Assembly: GCA_023387555.1 (NCBI GenBank)
Contig: JAEWHY010000015.1
Span: 1 to 14,074, forward strand
Length of the DNA stretch: 14,074 nucleotides
Direction of reading: 5' to 3'
DNA from: Pseudomonadota bacterium
GTDB taxonomy: Bacteria; Pseudomonadota; Alphaproteobacteria; Rhizobiales; Xanthobacteraceae
Part shown: positions 1 to 6,746 of the stretch, piece by piece
How positions within the stretch are numbered: position 1 is the first letter of the stretch
Layout: each line of letters opens with the position of its first letter
Notes under the pieces: model-generated
Told to the model about the DNA's origin: nothing
The model's input: the letters and a program-made list of their open reading frames with translations, nothing else
The model's database searches: none
Position numbers and translations under genes: made by a program

Positions 1-3
1 ACC

Positions 4-45
4 CGGCGGACTTCGTCCGCCGACCTCCCCCTTTCAGGGGGAGGT
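4..45. repeat. Two adjacent hairpins upstream of the first permease gene
   Basis: Two perfect inverted repeats lie side by side. The first has an 8-bp stem, CGGCGGAC (4-11) with GTCCGCCG (15-22), around a 3-base loop. The second has a 9-bp stem, ACCTCCCCC (23-31) with GGGGGAGGT (37-45), around a 5-base loop. They end 34 bases before the chosen permease start. They may be the tail of an intergenic palindromic repeat, or a terminator or mRNA-stabilising structure between an upstream gene (plausibly the missing substrate-binding protein) and the permeases. No T-run follows, so a simple intrinsic terminator is unlikely. The pair does not recur in this window. Confidence 0.6.
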
Positions 46-79
46 GAAGACGGCGGCGGCGGTAAGAAAGGCCAACAGC

Positions 80-1093
80 ATGATCCGGCAAATCGGCAGG
101 CGTCTCGCGACCACGATCCCGTCGATCATCGGCGTGATCATCGTCACCTTCCTGCTCACCCGCGTGCTGCCGGGCGATCCGGCCGCGTATTTCGCAGGGC
201 CCGCCGCGACCCCGCAGGCGATCGAGGAGGTCCGCAAGTCGCTCGGCCTCGACAAGTCGCTGCCGGAGCAGTTCGTGCGTTATGTCACCGAGCTGAGCCG
301 GGGCGATCTCGGCAGATCGCTCACCTCCGGCCAGTCGGTGCGCAGCGATATTGCCCAGCGGCTGCCGGCGTCAGCGGAATTGACCCTCGCCGGGCTGATC
401 ATCTCGATGCTGATCGCGGTGCCGCTCGGCATCGCCGCGGCGGTGAAACAGGGCTCGTTCATCGATCACGCCTGCCGCATGGTGGCGACGGCGGGCGTGT
501 CGCTGCCGGTGTTCTTCACCGGCCTGATCCTCGTCTATGTGTTCTATTATCTCCTGGGCTGGTCGCCGGCGCCGCTCGGCCGGCTCGACGTGTTCAACTC
601 CGCGCCGCCGCATGTCACCGGCTTCTATCTGATCGACAGCCTGTTGGCGGGCGACCTTGAAACCTTCCACGCCGCCCTGTCGCAACTGATCCTGCCGGCG
701 GCGACGCTGGCGATCTTCTCGCTGGCGCCGATCACCCGCATGACCCGCGCCTCGATGCTCGCGGTGCTGGGATCGGATTTCGTGCGCACGGCGCGCGCCA
801 ACGGGCTGACGCCGCGCACCGTGATCGTCACTTACGCATTCCGCAACGCCATGCTGCCGGTCATCACCACGCTCGGCATGGTGTTCTCGTTTCTGCTCGG
901 CGCCAACGTGCTGGTGGAAAAGGTGTTCGCCTGGCCCGGCATCGGCTCCTACGCGATCGAGGCGCTGATCGCATCGGACTTCGCGCCGGTGCAGGGCTTC
1001 GTCCTGGTGATGGCGATCATGTACGTGCTGCTGAACCTTGCGATCGACCTTCTGTACGGCGTGATCGACCCGCGCGTGAGGCTCGAAGGATGA
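80..1093 (+). CDS. ABC transporter permease, DppB/OppB type
   Basis: Inner-membrane permease subunit of a peptide/nickel-class (Dpp/Opp) ABC importer. The N-terminus has the typical layout of this family: a short basic start, a first membrane helix (about residues 10-30, IPSIIGVIIVTFLLTRVLPG) and the LPGDPA motif. A long periplasmic stretch follows, then about five more hydrophobic helices. The cytoplasmic EAA-type loop that docks on the ATPase is at about residues 235-260 (VRTARANGLTP, ending NAMLP). The length of 337 residues is normal. I chose ATG 80 over the in-frame ATG at 44 because the extra 12 residues are not family-like, the 44 start lies inside the base of a hairpin, and AGAAAGG precedes 80. 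Its stop overlaps the next start by 4 bp (ATGA), so the two permeases are translationally coupled. The substrate cannot be read from the sequence; ureides, peptides or other small polar compounds are possible. Confidence 0.93.
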   Translation: MIRQIGRRLATTIPSIIGVIIVTFLLTRVLPGDPAAYFAGPAATPQAIEEVRKSLGLDKSLPEQFVRYVTELSRGDLGRSLTSGQSVRSDIAQRLPASAELTLAGLIISMLIAVPLGIAAAVKQGSFIDHACRMVATAGVSLPVFFTGLILVYVFYYLLGWSPAPLGRLDVFNSAPPHVTGFYLIDSLLAGDLETFHAALSQLILPAATLAIFSLAPITRMTRASMLAVLGSDFVRTARANGLTPRTVIVTYAFRNAMLPVITTLGMVFSFLLGANVLVEKVFAWPGIGSYAIEALIASDFAPVQGFVLVMAIMYVLLNLAIDLLYGVIDPRVRLEG

Positions 1094-2052
1094 ACCAGCG
1101 TCCCGATCTCGAAACCGCCCATATCGCCGCGACCGATGCGCCGCTCGCAGCCGTGGTGGCAAACAATGCCAGCGCCGCTGCGGTGAAGTCGCCCGTGGTC
1201 GCAAAGCAGACCTCGGTGTTCGCGCACGCGCGCTATGTGATCTCGGAAAACCCGGTCACCGGGCTCGCCTTCGGGCTGTTCATGCTGATCACGATCTGCG
1301 CAATCTTCGGTCCGTGGATCGCGCCCTACGATCCGCTCGCCAGCAATACGATGTCGGCGCTGCAGCCGCCGTCGGCAAAGCACTGGTTCGGCACCGACCA
1401 GCTCGGCCGCGATATCCTGAGCCGGGTGATGGTCGCGGCCCGTCTCGACATGTTCATTGCGGTCGCATCTGTCGCGCTGGTGTTCGCGCTCGGCGGCCTG
1501 TCGGGCACCGCGGCCGGCTTCTTCGGTGGCTGGACCGACCGCATCGTCGGCCGCATCGCCGACACCATCATGGCGTTTCCGCTGTTCGTGCTGGCGATGG
1601 GCATCGTCGCAGCGCTCGGCAACACCGTGACCAACATCGTGATCGCCACCGCGATCATCAATTTCCCGCTCTATGCCCGCGTTGCGCGTGCCGAAGCCAA
1701 TGTGCGGCGCGAGGCCGGTTTCGTGCAGGCCGCGCGGCTCTCCGGCAACGGCGAATGGCGCATCCTGCTGACGCAGATCCTGCCGAACATCATGCCGATC
1801 ATGGTGGTGCAGATGTCGCTCACCATGGGCTACGCGATCCTGAACGCGGCCGGCCTGTCGTTCATCGGGCTCGGCGTGCGTCCGCCGACGCCGGAATGGG
1901 GCATCATGGTCGCCGAAGGCGCGGGTTTCATCGTCTCGGGCGAATGGTGGATCGCGTTCTTTCCGGGCGCCGCGCTGATGCTTGCGGTGTTCTGCTTCAA
2001 TCTTCTGGGCGACGGGCTGCGCGACATAGTCGATCCGCAGCGGAGGACGTGA
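1090..2052 (+). CDS. ABC transporter permease, DppC/OppC type
   Basis: Second inner-membrane subunit, pairing with the upstream DppB-type protein. It has a cytoplasmic N-terminal extension of about 50 Ala-rich residues, a first helix (about residues 57-77), then the DppC hallmark segment with IAPYDP and HWFGTDQLGRDILSRV. That segment is followed by roughly five helices. The EAA-type loop is at about residues 213-235 (QAARLSGNGEWRILL, then LPNIMP). The length of 320 residues is in the family range, slightly long because of the N-terminal extension. The start overlaps the upstream stop (ATGA), and its own stop lies 10 bp before the ATPase gene, with GGAGAAGG as that gene's ribosome binding site. 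Family assignment is firm; the transported substrate is not known. Confidence 0.93.
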   Translation: MNQRPDLETAHIAATDAPLAAVVANNASAAAVKSPVVAKQTSVFAHARYVISENPVTGLAFGLFMLITICAIFGPWIAPYDPLASNTMSALQPPSAKHWFGTDQLGRDILSRVMVAARLDMFIAVASVALVFALGGLSGTAAGFFGGWTDRIVGRIADTIMAFPLFVLAMGIVAALGNTVTNIVIATAIINFPLYARVARAEANVRREAGFVQAARLSGNGEWRILLTQILPNIMPIMVVQMSLTMGYAILNAAGLSFIGLGVRPPTPEWGIMVAEGAGFIVSGEWWIAFFPGAALMLAVFCFNLLGDGLRDIVDPQRRT

Positions 2053-2062
2053 GGAGAAGGTC

Positions 2063-3772
2063 ATGACCGCCGCCACGCTGCTCGACGTCCGCGACCTCAC
2101 CGTCGAATTCATGACCCGCCGCGGCATCGTCAAGGCGGTGCAGCAAGTCAATGTCACCGTCGCCAAGGGCGAGACCGTCGGCATCGTCGGCGAGTCCGGA
2201 TCGGGCAAGTCGGTCACGTCCTACGCGGTGATGCGCATTCTCGACCGCGCCGGCCGGATCGCCGATGGCGCCATCACCTTTTCCGGCATCGACGTGCGCG
2301 ACGCGCCGGAACGGGAGATGCGCGACCTGCGCGGCCGCGAAATGTCGATGATCTTCCAGAGCCCGCGCACTGCGCTCAATCCGATCCGCAAGGTCGGCGA
2401 TCAGATCGGCGACGTCTTGCTACAGCACGTGCAGGCGCAGCCCTCCAACGTGAAGGAGAAGGCGATCGAGGCGCTCAAGCAGGTCCGCATCGCGAGGCCG
2501 CAGGAGCGCTATCACGCCTATCCGTTCGAATTGTCGGGCGGCATGTGCCAGCGCGTCGTCATCGCGCTGGCGCTTGCCTGCCAGCCGCAATTGCTGATCG
2601 CCGACGAGCCGACCACGGGCCTCGACGTCACCACGCAGAAAGCGGTGATGGACCTCGTGGTCGAACTGACGCGCGAGCGCGGCATGTCGACCATCCTGAT
2701 CACCCACGATCTCGGCCTTGCCGCGGCCTATTGCGACAGAGTGGTGGTGATGGAAAAGGGCAGGGTGGTGGAGACGGCGGCCTCGGCCACCATCTTCAAG
2801 GACCCGCAGCACGCCTATACCCGCAAGCTGATGCGGGCGACGCCGCGGCTCGGCGTGTCGCTGCGCGATCTGTTGCCGGAGGATGCACCGGTCGCGCCGG
2901 CACCGGCGACCGATCCCCCCGAAGAGAAGCTGGAGGACAAGGCACCGCTTCTCGTCGTCTCCAATCTCGTCAAGGAATATCCGCGCCAGGGTGCGCCCGG
3001 CTCGCTCGCGAGCTTCTTCCGAAGGAAGGATCAGTTGCCGGGGGCCGAGACCTTCAGGGCGGTGGACGGCATCTCGTTCGAGATCAAGCGCGGCGAGAGC
3101 GTCGGCCTGGTCGGTGAGTCCGGTTGCGGCAAGTCCACCACATCGATGATGGTGATGCGGCTGCTTGACGCAACATCCGGCTCCGTCGTGTTCGATGGCG
3201 AGGACATCGGCGCGATCCCGGCCAGGGAGTTCGCCAGGTCGCCGATGCGCAAGCGCATCCAGATGGTGTTCCAGGACCCGACGGAGTCGCTGAACCCGCG
3301 CTTCACCGCGGCGCGGGCGATCGCCGATCCGATCCTGCGCATGAGCGACATCAGGGGCGGCGACGCGGTGCGCGTGCGCTGCGAGGAACTCGCGCGCCAG
3401 GTGGGGCTTCCGGTCGACCTGCTCGACCGCTTCCCGCATCAATTGTCCGGCGGGCAGAAGGCGCGCGTCGGCATCGCGCGCGCCATCGCGCTGTCGCCCG
3501 AGCTTGTGATCCTCGACGAGCCGACCGCGGCGCTCGACGTCTCGGTGCAGGCGGTGGTGCTCAACCTGCTGGAGGATCTGAAGCACCAGCTGGGCATGAG
3601 CTATCTGTTCGTCTCGCATGATCTCAATGTGGTGCGGCTGCTGTGCGACCGAGTGATCGTGATGCGCGCCGGAAAGATCGTGGAGGAGGGCCGCGCCGAA
3701 CAGGTGATGGACGCACCGAAGACGGATTACACCAAGGAACTGCTGGCGGCGATTCCGCACCCGCCGCTGTGA
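2063..3772 (+). CDS. Fused DppD-DppF-type ABC transporter ATP-binding protein (two nucleotide-binding domains)
   Basis: Energises the importer formed with the two upstream permeases. One 569-residue chain carries both ATPase domains, which in DppD/DppF or OppD/OppF systems are separate proteins. Domain 1 has Walker A GESGSGKS at 43-50, signature LSGGM at 157-161, Walker B LLIADEP at 177-183 and switch region ITHDL. Domain 2 has Walker A GESGCGKS at 351-358, signature LSGGQ at 461-465, Walker B LVILDEP at 481-487 and switch VSHDL. A Pro/Ala/acidic linker at about 272-296 joins the two. All catalytic motifs are intact, so both sites should hydrolyse ATP. The start at 2063 has a strong site, GGAGAAGG. 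The next gene begins 9 bp after the stop. Fused ATPases of this kind (GsiA/YejF-like layout) are common in this bacterial group. Confidence 0.95.
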   Translation: MTAATLLDVRDLTVEFMTRRGIVKAVQQVNVTVAKGETVGIVGESGSGKSVTSYAVMRILDRAGRIADGAITFSGIDVRDAPEREMRDLRGREMSMIFQSPRTALNPIRKVGDQIGDVLLQHVQAQPSNVKEKAIEALKQVRIARPQERYHAYPFELSGGMCQRVVIALALACQPQLLIADEPTTGLDVTTQKAVMDLVVELTRERGMSTILITHDLGLAAAYCDRVVVMEKGRVVETAASATIFKDPQHAYTRKLMRATPRLGVSLRDLLPEDAPVAPAPATDPPEEKLEDKAPLLVVSNLVKEYPRQGAPGSLASFFRRKDQLPGAETFRAVDGISFEIKRGESVGLVGESGCGKSTTSMMVMRLLDATSGSVVFDGEDIGAIPAREFARSPMRKRIQMVFQDPTESLNPRFTAARAIADPILRMSDIRGGDAVRVRCEELARQVGLPVDLLDRFPHQLSGGQKARVGIARAIALSPELVILDEPTAALDVSVQAVVLNLLEDLKHQLGMSYLFVSHDLNVVRLLCDRVIVMRAGKIVEEGRAEQVMDAPKTDYTKELLAAIPHPPL

Positions 3773-3781
3773 GTATCAGGA

Positions 3782-3967
3782 ATGGACGATAACGACATCA
3801 CGGATGCCTGGATCAGATCGTCGGCGGCGTTGTTGAACCTGCCGATCGAGCCCGGCTGGATGCCCGCGATCCGCGCCAATGTCGAGGTGACCTTCCGGCT
3901 GGCGAAGCTCGTCGACGACTTCCCGCTGCCGGACGATATTGAGCCCGCGCCGGTGTTCGAGGCGTGA
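3782..3967 (+). CDS. atzG: AtzG-like small amidase partner (DUF4089 family, GatC-like)
   Basis: A 61-residue acidic protein immediately before the amidase. Small size, position and sequence (an N-terminal MDDNDITDAWI helix, LNLPIEPGW, then FRLAKLVDDFPLPDDIEPAPVF at the end) match the AtzG/HpxX type (DUF4089). AtzG is the non-catalytic partner of AtzE: in the cyanuric acid pathway the two form a heteromeric complex related to the GatA-GatC part of the tRNA amidotransferase, and AtzG is needed for AtzE stability and activity. It has no catalytic motif of its own. It starts 9 bp after the ATPase stop with a modest CAGGA site, and ends 2 bases before the amidase ATG. Co-translation of the two partners fits complex formation. 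Assignment is by pattern and context; in such a short protein individual residues prove little. Confidence 0.8.
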   Translation: MDDNDITDAWIRSSAALLNLPIEPGWMPAIRANVEVTFRLAKLVDDFPLPDDIEPAPVFEA

Positions 3968-3969
3968 TC

Positions 3970-5364
3970 ATGTCGGATCTGAGTTTCTCCAAGGCGCATG
4001 AGATTGCCGCGGCCTTATCGCGCGGCGACCTGAGGGCGCGTGACGTGGTGGAGAACGCGCTCGCCACGATCCGCAGCCGCGATCCGGCGCTCAACGCCTT
4101 CACAGACGTGACCGCCGATCGCGCGCTCGCGCGGGCCGATGCGATCGACCGGGACCGCGCCGCCGGCAAGCCGCTCGGCGCGCTCGCCGGCGTGCCGTTC
4201 GCGGTGAAGAACCTGTTCGACGTGGCGGGGCGTCCAACCCGCGCCGGTGCGAAGATCAACCGCGAATTGCCTCCCGCGCAGCATGACTCGCCGCTGATCG
4301 AAAAACTGGAAGCGGCCGGCGCGATCCTGATCGGCGCGCTGAACATGGGCGAATACGCCTATGACTTCACCGGCGAGAATGCGCACGACGGACCTTCGCG
4401 CAATCCGCATGACGTGAGCCGCATGTCGGGCGGTTCGTCCGGCGGCTCGGGCGCCGCGGTCGGCGGCGGCCTTGTGCCGCTCGCGCTCGGCTCCGACACC
4501 AACGGCTCGATCCGGGTGCCGTCCTCGTTCTGCGGCATCTTCGGGCTCAAGCCGACCTATGGCCGGCTGTCGCGCGCGCGCAGCTTTCCGTTCGTTGCGA
4601 GCTTCGATCATCTCGGCCCGTTCGCCCGCTGCGCCCGCGATCTCGCCCTCAGCTACGACGCGATGCAGGGTCACGATCCGCAAGACGGCGGCAGCGCGGA
4701 CCGTCCAATCGAGCCGGCGCTGCCGGAGCTTCATCGCGGCATCGACGGACTGCGCATCGCCGTTGCCGGCGGCTATTTCCGCAAGGGCGCGTTTCCGGAA
4801 GCGCTGCAGGCGATCGCGCAGGTTGCCAAGGCGCTCGATGTCACGCGCGAGGTCGAAATCCCGGAAGCGCAGCGGGCGCGTGCGGCAGCCTATGTGATCA
4901 CTGCCACCGAAGGCGCGGCGCTGCATCTCGATCGCCTCCGCAAGCGCGCCCATGACTTTGATCCCGCGACACGCGACCGGCTGATCGCGGGCGCCATGAT
5001 CCCGGCGTCGCTCGTGGTGAAGGCACAGAAATTCCGCCGCTGGTATCGCGAACAGGTGCTCGCGCTCTTCAACGAGGTCGACGTGATCCTTGCCCCGGCG
5101 ACGCCATGTACCGCGCCGGCGATCGGCCAGGAGACCTTCCTGCTCGATGGCGTCGAGATGCCGGTGCGGCCGAACATCGGCATCTATACGCAGCCGATCT
5201 CGTTCATCGGATTGCCGGTGGTTGCGGTGCCGGTGCCGCTGAAGCCGATGCCGATCGGCGTGCAGATCATTGCGCCGCCCTGGAAGGAGGACATCGCGCT
5301 GCGCGTGGCGCAGCATCTGGAGGAGACAGGCACCGTTGTGGCACCGCGGCCGCCGATGAACTAG
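3970..5364 (+). CDS. atzE: AtzE-like amidase (amidase signature family; candidate 1-carboxybiuret hydrolase)
   Basis: Amidase-signature hydrolase of 464 residues with a complete Lys-Ser-Ser site: Lys80 (GVPFAVKNL), cis-Ser156 (GGSSGGS) and nucleophile Ser180 (SDTNGSIR). The segment NMGEYAYDFTGEN, just before the GGSSGGS loop, resembles AtzE and HpxY proteins, and an AtzG-like gene directly upstream supports this. AtzE converts 1-carboxybiuret to 1,3-dicarboxyurea plus ammonia in the cytoplasm; related HpxY proteins have been tied to oxalurate use. It is not likely to be GatA, because no GatB is nearby and the AtzG/AtzH neighbours are specific. I chose ATG 3970 over GTG 3964 because GAGG sits about 7 bases ahead of it. 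A 110-bp palindromic element separates it from the atzH-like gene. The exact substrate in this organism is not established by sequence. Confidence 0.83.
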   Translation: MSDLSFSKAHEIAAALSRGDLRARDVVENALATIRSRDPALNAFTDVTADRALARADAIDRDRAAGKPLGALAGVPFAVKNLFDVAGRPTRAGAKINRELPPAQHDSPLIEKLEAAGAILIGALNMGEYAYDFTGENAHDGPSRNPHDVSRMSGGSSGGSGAAVGGGLVPLALGSDTNGSIRVPSSFCGIFGLKPTYGRLSRARSFPFVASFDHLGPFARCARDLALSYDAMQGHDPQDGGSADRPIEPALPELHRGIDGLRIAVAGGYFRKGAFPEALQAIAQVAKALDVTREVEIPEAQRARAAAYVITATEGAALHLDRLRKRAHDFDPATRDRLIAGAMIPASLVVKAQKFRRWYREQVLALFNEVDVILAPATPCTAPAIGQETFLLDGVEMPVRPNIGIYTQPISFIGLPVVAVPVPLKPMPIGVQIIAPPWKEDIALRVAQHLEETGTVVAPRPPMN

Positions 5365-5373
5365 AAACGATCC

Positions 5374-5483
5374 GTCATTCCGGGGCGTCCGGCGAAGCGG
5401 AGCGAAGGCGGACGAACCCGGAATCCATAACCATGACCGTGAGTATGGATCCGGGTGCGGCCTGCGGGCCGTCCCGGAATGAC
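5374..5483. repeat. Palindromic intergenic element, copy 1 (four-stem)
   Basis: A 110-bp imperfect palindrome between the amidase stop and the ribosome binding site of the atzH-like gene. The outer stem is GTCATTCCGGG (5374-5384) with CCCGGAATGAC (5473-5483). The central stem is CCCGGAATCCATA (5417-5429) with TATGGATCCGGG (5444-5455), one base short of perfect. Two side hairpins close by CGTCCG/CGGACG and CGGCC/GGCCG, giving a cloverleaf-like fold. A second copy lies at 10456-10554 with the same outer and central stems but different side stems. No coding capacity. It resembles the small mobile palindromes common in Bradyrhizobium-type genomes. Lying inside an operon, it could fold in the mRNA and alter expression of the genes behind it. 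Confidence 0.85.
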
Positions 5484-5503
5484 GGAGCAACGAGGAGCTT
5501 GGA

Positions 5504-5899
5504 ATGGCGTTGGAAATCAATCTGCCGGATGTTGTCGCGGAAGTGACGGCGGCGTTCGAGACCTACGAGGACGCGCTTGTCAACAACAAGGTCGATGTGC
5601 TCGACGCGCTGTTCAAGGACTCCCCGCACACCATCCGCTATGGCGCCAGCGAAAATCTGTATGGCTATGATGAGATTGCCGCATTCCGCGCCGCGCGTTC
5701 GCCGGTGGCGCTCGGCCGCACTTTGTCGAAGACCGTGATCACCACCTATGGCCGCGACTTCGCCGTGGCCTCGACGCTCTATCAGCGTCCATCCGCACCC
5801 GGCCGCACCGGCCGGCAGATGCAGACCTGGGTGCGCTTTCCCGAAGGCTGGCGCGTGGTCGCCGCGCATGTCAGCCTGATGGAGCAACCGAAGGAGTAG
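5504..5899 (+). CDS. AtzH/HpxZ-like protein (DUF3225, NTF2-like fold)
   Basis: A 131-residue cytoplasmic protein of the AtzH/HpxZ type. Recognisable parts are the N-terminal helix region FETYEDALVNNKVDVLDALF, the segment TIRYGASENLYGYDEIAAFRAAR, and the C-terminal strand region MQTWVRFPEGWRVVAAHVS, all typical of this NTF2/SnoaL-like family. AtzH, encoded with AtzE and AtzG in the cyanuric acid pathway, converts 1,3-dicarboxyurea to allophanate. HpxZ is the counterpart in purine/oxalurate gene clusters. The AtzG-AtzE order before it and an allophanate hydrolase gene 850 bp away support the AtzH role. ATG 5504 has AGGAG about 8 bases upstream. The GntR gene starts 18 bp after its stop. Family membership is firm; which of the two reactions applies is an inference. 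Confidence 0.82.
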   Translation: MALEINLPDVVAEVTAAFETYEDALVNNKVDVLDALFKDSPHTIRYGASENLYGYDEIAAFRAARSPVALGRTLSKTVITTYGRDFAVASTLYQRPSAPGRTGRQMQTWVRFPEGWRVVAAHVSLMEQPKE

Positions 5900-5917
5900 C
5901 CCGGCAGGGCCGATGCG

Positions 5918-6595
5918 ATGAATCTCTACGCCCGCGATATCGGTGTCGAGGCCGGCCGGCGCACCCTCGCCGAGGAATTGCGTCTGCAGATCGCCGACGA
6001 GATCGTCCGCGGCGTGCTGGTGCCTGGCACCGCGCTGGACGAGACCGAACTCGCGTCGCGGTTCGGCGTATCGCGCACGCCGGTTCGCGAAGCGATCCGG
6101 CAGCTCGCCGCGAGCGGGCTTGTCGAGGCGCGCGCGCATCGCGCCGCCGTGGTGGCGCGGCCGAGCGAGGACCGCCTGGTCGGCATGTTCGAGGCGATGG
6201 GCGAGATCGAGGGGCTGTGTGCGGGGCTTGCGGCGGAACGCATGACCGCCGTCGAGCGCCGCCATCTCGAGGCGGTGCATGAACAATTGCGGCTGCTGAT
6301 CCAGGCCGCCGATCCGCAGCGCCACCATGAGATCAACGAAGCGTTCCACGGCGCGATCTATTCCGGCGCGCACAACGGCTATCTCGCGGAGGTCGCGGTC
6401 GCGACCCGCGCGCGGGTGCAGCCGTTCCGCCGCGCCCAGTTCCGCAATCTCGGCCGGTTGTCGAAATCCTATGTCGAGCACGACCGGGTGATGATCGCGA
6501 TCCTGCGCGGCCAGCGCGTCGCCGCGACCGAGGCGATGCGCGCGCATATCCTCACCGTGCGCGAGGAATACGAGGCCTATGTGCAGGCGCTGTGA
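5918..6595 (+). CDS. GntR-family transcriptional regulator, FadR/FCD subfamily
   Basis: A 225-residue DNA-binding regulator and last gene of the plus-strand block. The N-terminal winged helix-turn-helix spans about residues 17-82 and contains the characteristic GntR run DETELASRFGVSRTPVREAI (41-60). The C-terminal FCD ligand-binding domain covers about 90-215, with NEAFHGAIYSGAHNGYL and a later EHDRVMIAI holding the histidines that usually bind a metal or carboxylate ligand in this subfamily. Regulators of this type commonly repress a neighbouring catabolic operon until a small carboxylate intermediate binds, so it probably controls the transporter-amidase genes. No clear operator for it was found. 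The ribosome binding site for ATG 5918 is weak (GGCAGGG). It may be read through from the AtzH-like gene 18 bp upstream. It converges on the allophanate hydrolase gene. Confidence 0.92.
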   Translation: MNLYARDIGVEAGRRTLAEELRLQIADEIVRGVLVPGTALDETELASRFGVSRTPVREAIRQLAASGLVEARAHRAAVVARPSEDRLVGMFEAMGEIEGLCAGLAAERMTAVERRHLEAVHEQLRLLIQAADPQRHHEINEAFHGAIYSGAHNGYLAEVAVATRARVQPFRRAQFRNLGRLSKSYVEHDRVMIAILRGQRVAATEAMRAHILTVREEYEAYVQAL

Positions 6596-6612
6596 GGCGC
6601 GTGGCTGTTGTG

Positions 6613-6681
6613 ACCGGTCATGCGCGGCCTGACCCGCGCATCTTTCACCGGTCATGCGCGGGCTTGACCCGCGCATCCATC
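6613..6681. repeat. Two tandem copies of a 34/35-bp palindromic repeat
   Basis: Copy A (6613-6646) and copy B (6647-6681) abut exactly. Both begin ACCGGTCATGCGCGG and continue with GACCCGCGCATC. Copy B carries a clean stem, TGCGCGGG with CCCGCGCA, around CTTGA. Copy A is one base shorter, which breaks the stem slightly. They follow the GntR stop by 17 bp, in the gap between convergent genes, and may help end transcription from either side. A third, inverted member is at 6711-6743. Confidence 0.8.
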
Positions 6682-6710
6682 GTCTTCGCGTGATGGATTG
6701 TTCTTGGCTT

Positions 6711-6743
6711 GATGGATTGCCGGGTCAAGCCCGGCAATGACCG
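6711..6743. repeat. Inverted third copy of the same palindromic repeat
   Basis: Read on the minus strand this begins CGGTCATTGCCGGGCTTGAC and ends CCCGGCAATCCATC, aligning base for base with copy B at 6647-6681 except in the stem. Here the stem is TTGCCGGG with CCCGGCAA, so both arms have changed together. The copy ends 3 bp from the stop of the allophanate hydrolase gene. Its outward GATGGATTG is also present at 6692-6700. It may serve as a terminator for the minus-strand gene, but no T-run follows. Confidence 0.8.
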
Positions 6744-6746
6744 CGG

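Noticed and set aside
949..2217. Minus-strand open frame of 422 codons across the second permease gene
   Set aside because: It is antisense to a clear DppC-type permease and has low-complexity Arg/His/Asp/Glu composition without family features.
2420..3760. Long minus-strand open frame (446 codons) opposite the ATPase gene
   Set aside because: The plus-strand frame has all ABC ATPase motifs. The opposite frame is rich in His/Arg/Asp with no recognisable domain, typical of the antisense of a GC-rich gene.
3970..5364. Amidase considered as GatA of the tRNA-dependent amidotransferase
   Set aside because: No GatB is nearby, the partner is DUF4089-like rather than a normal-length GatC, and the AtzH-like and AtzF neighbours indicate small-molecule metabolism.
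4015..5520. Minus-strand open frame of 501 codons opposite the amidase
   Set aside because: The amidase on the plus strand has a complete catalytic triad; the opposite frame runs through the palindromic repeat and has no domain.
3782..5899. The three genes read as HpxX-HpxY-HpxZ for oxalurate use
   Set aside because: Not excluded, but no HpxW or other purine/allantoin gene is visible and an allophanate hydrolase is adjacent, so the Atz-type reading is preferred.
5375..6676. Minus-strand open frame of 433 codons opposite the AtzH-like and GntR genes
   Set aside because: It begins and ends in palindromic repeats and is antisense to two recognisable proteins.
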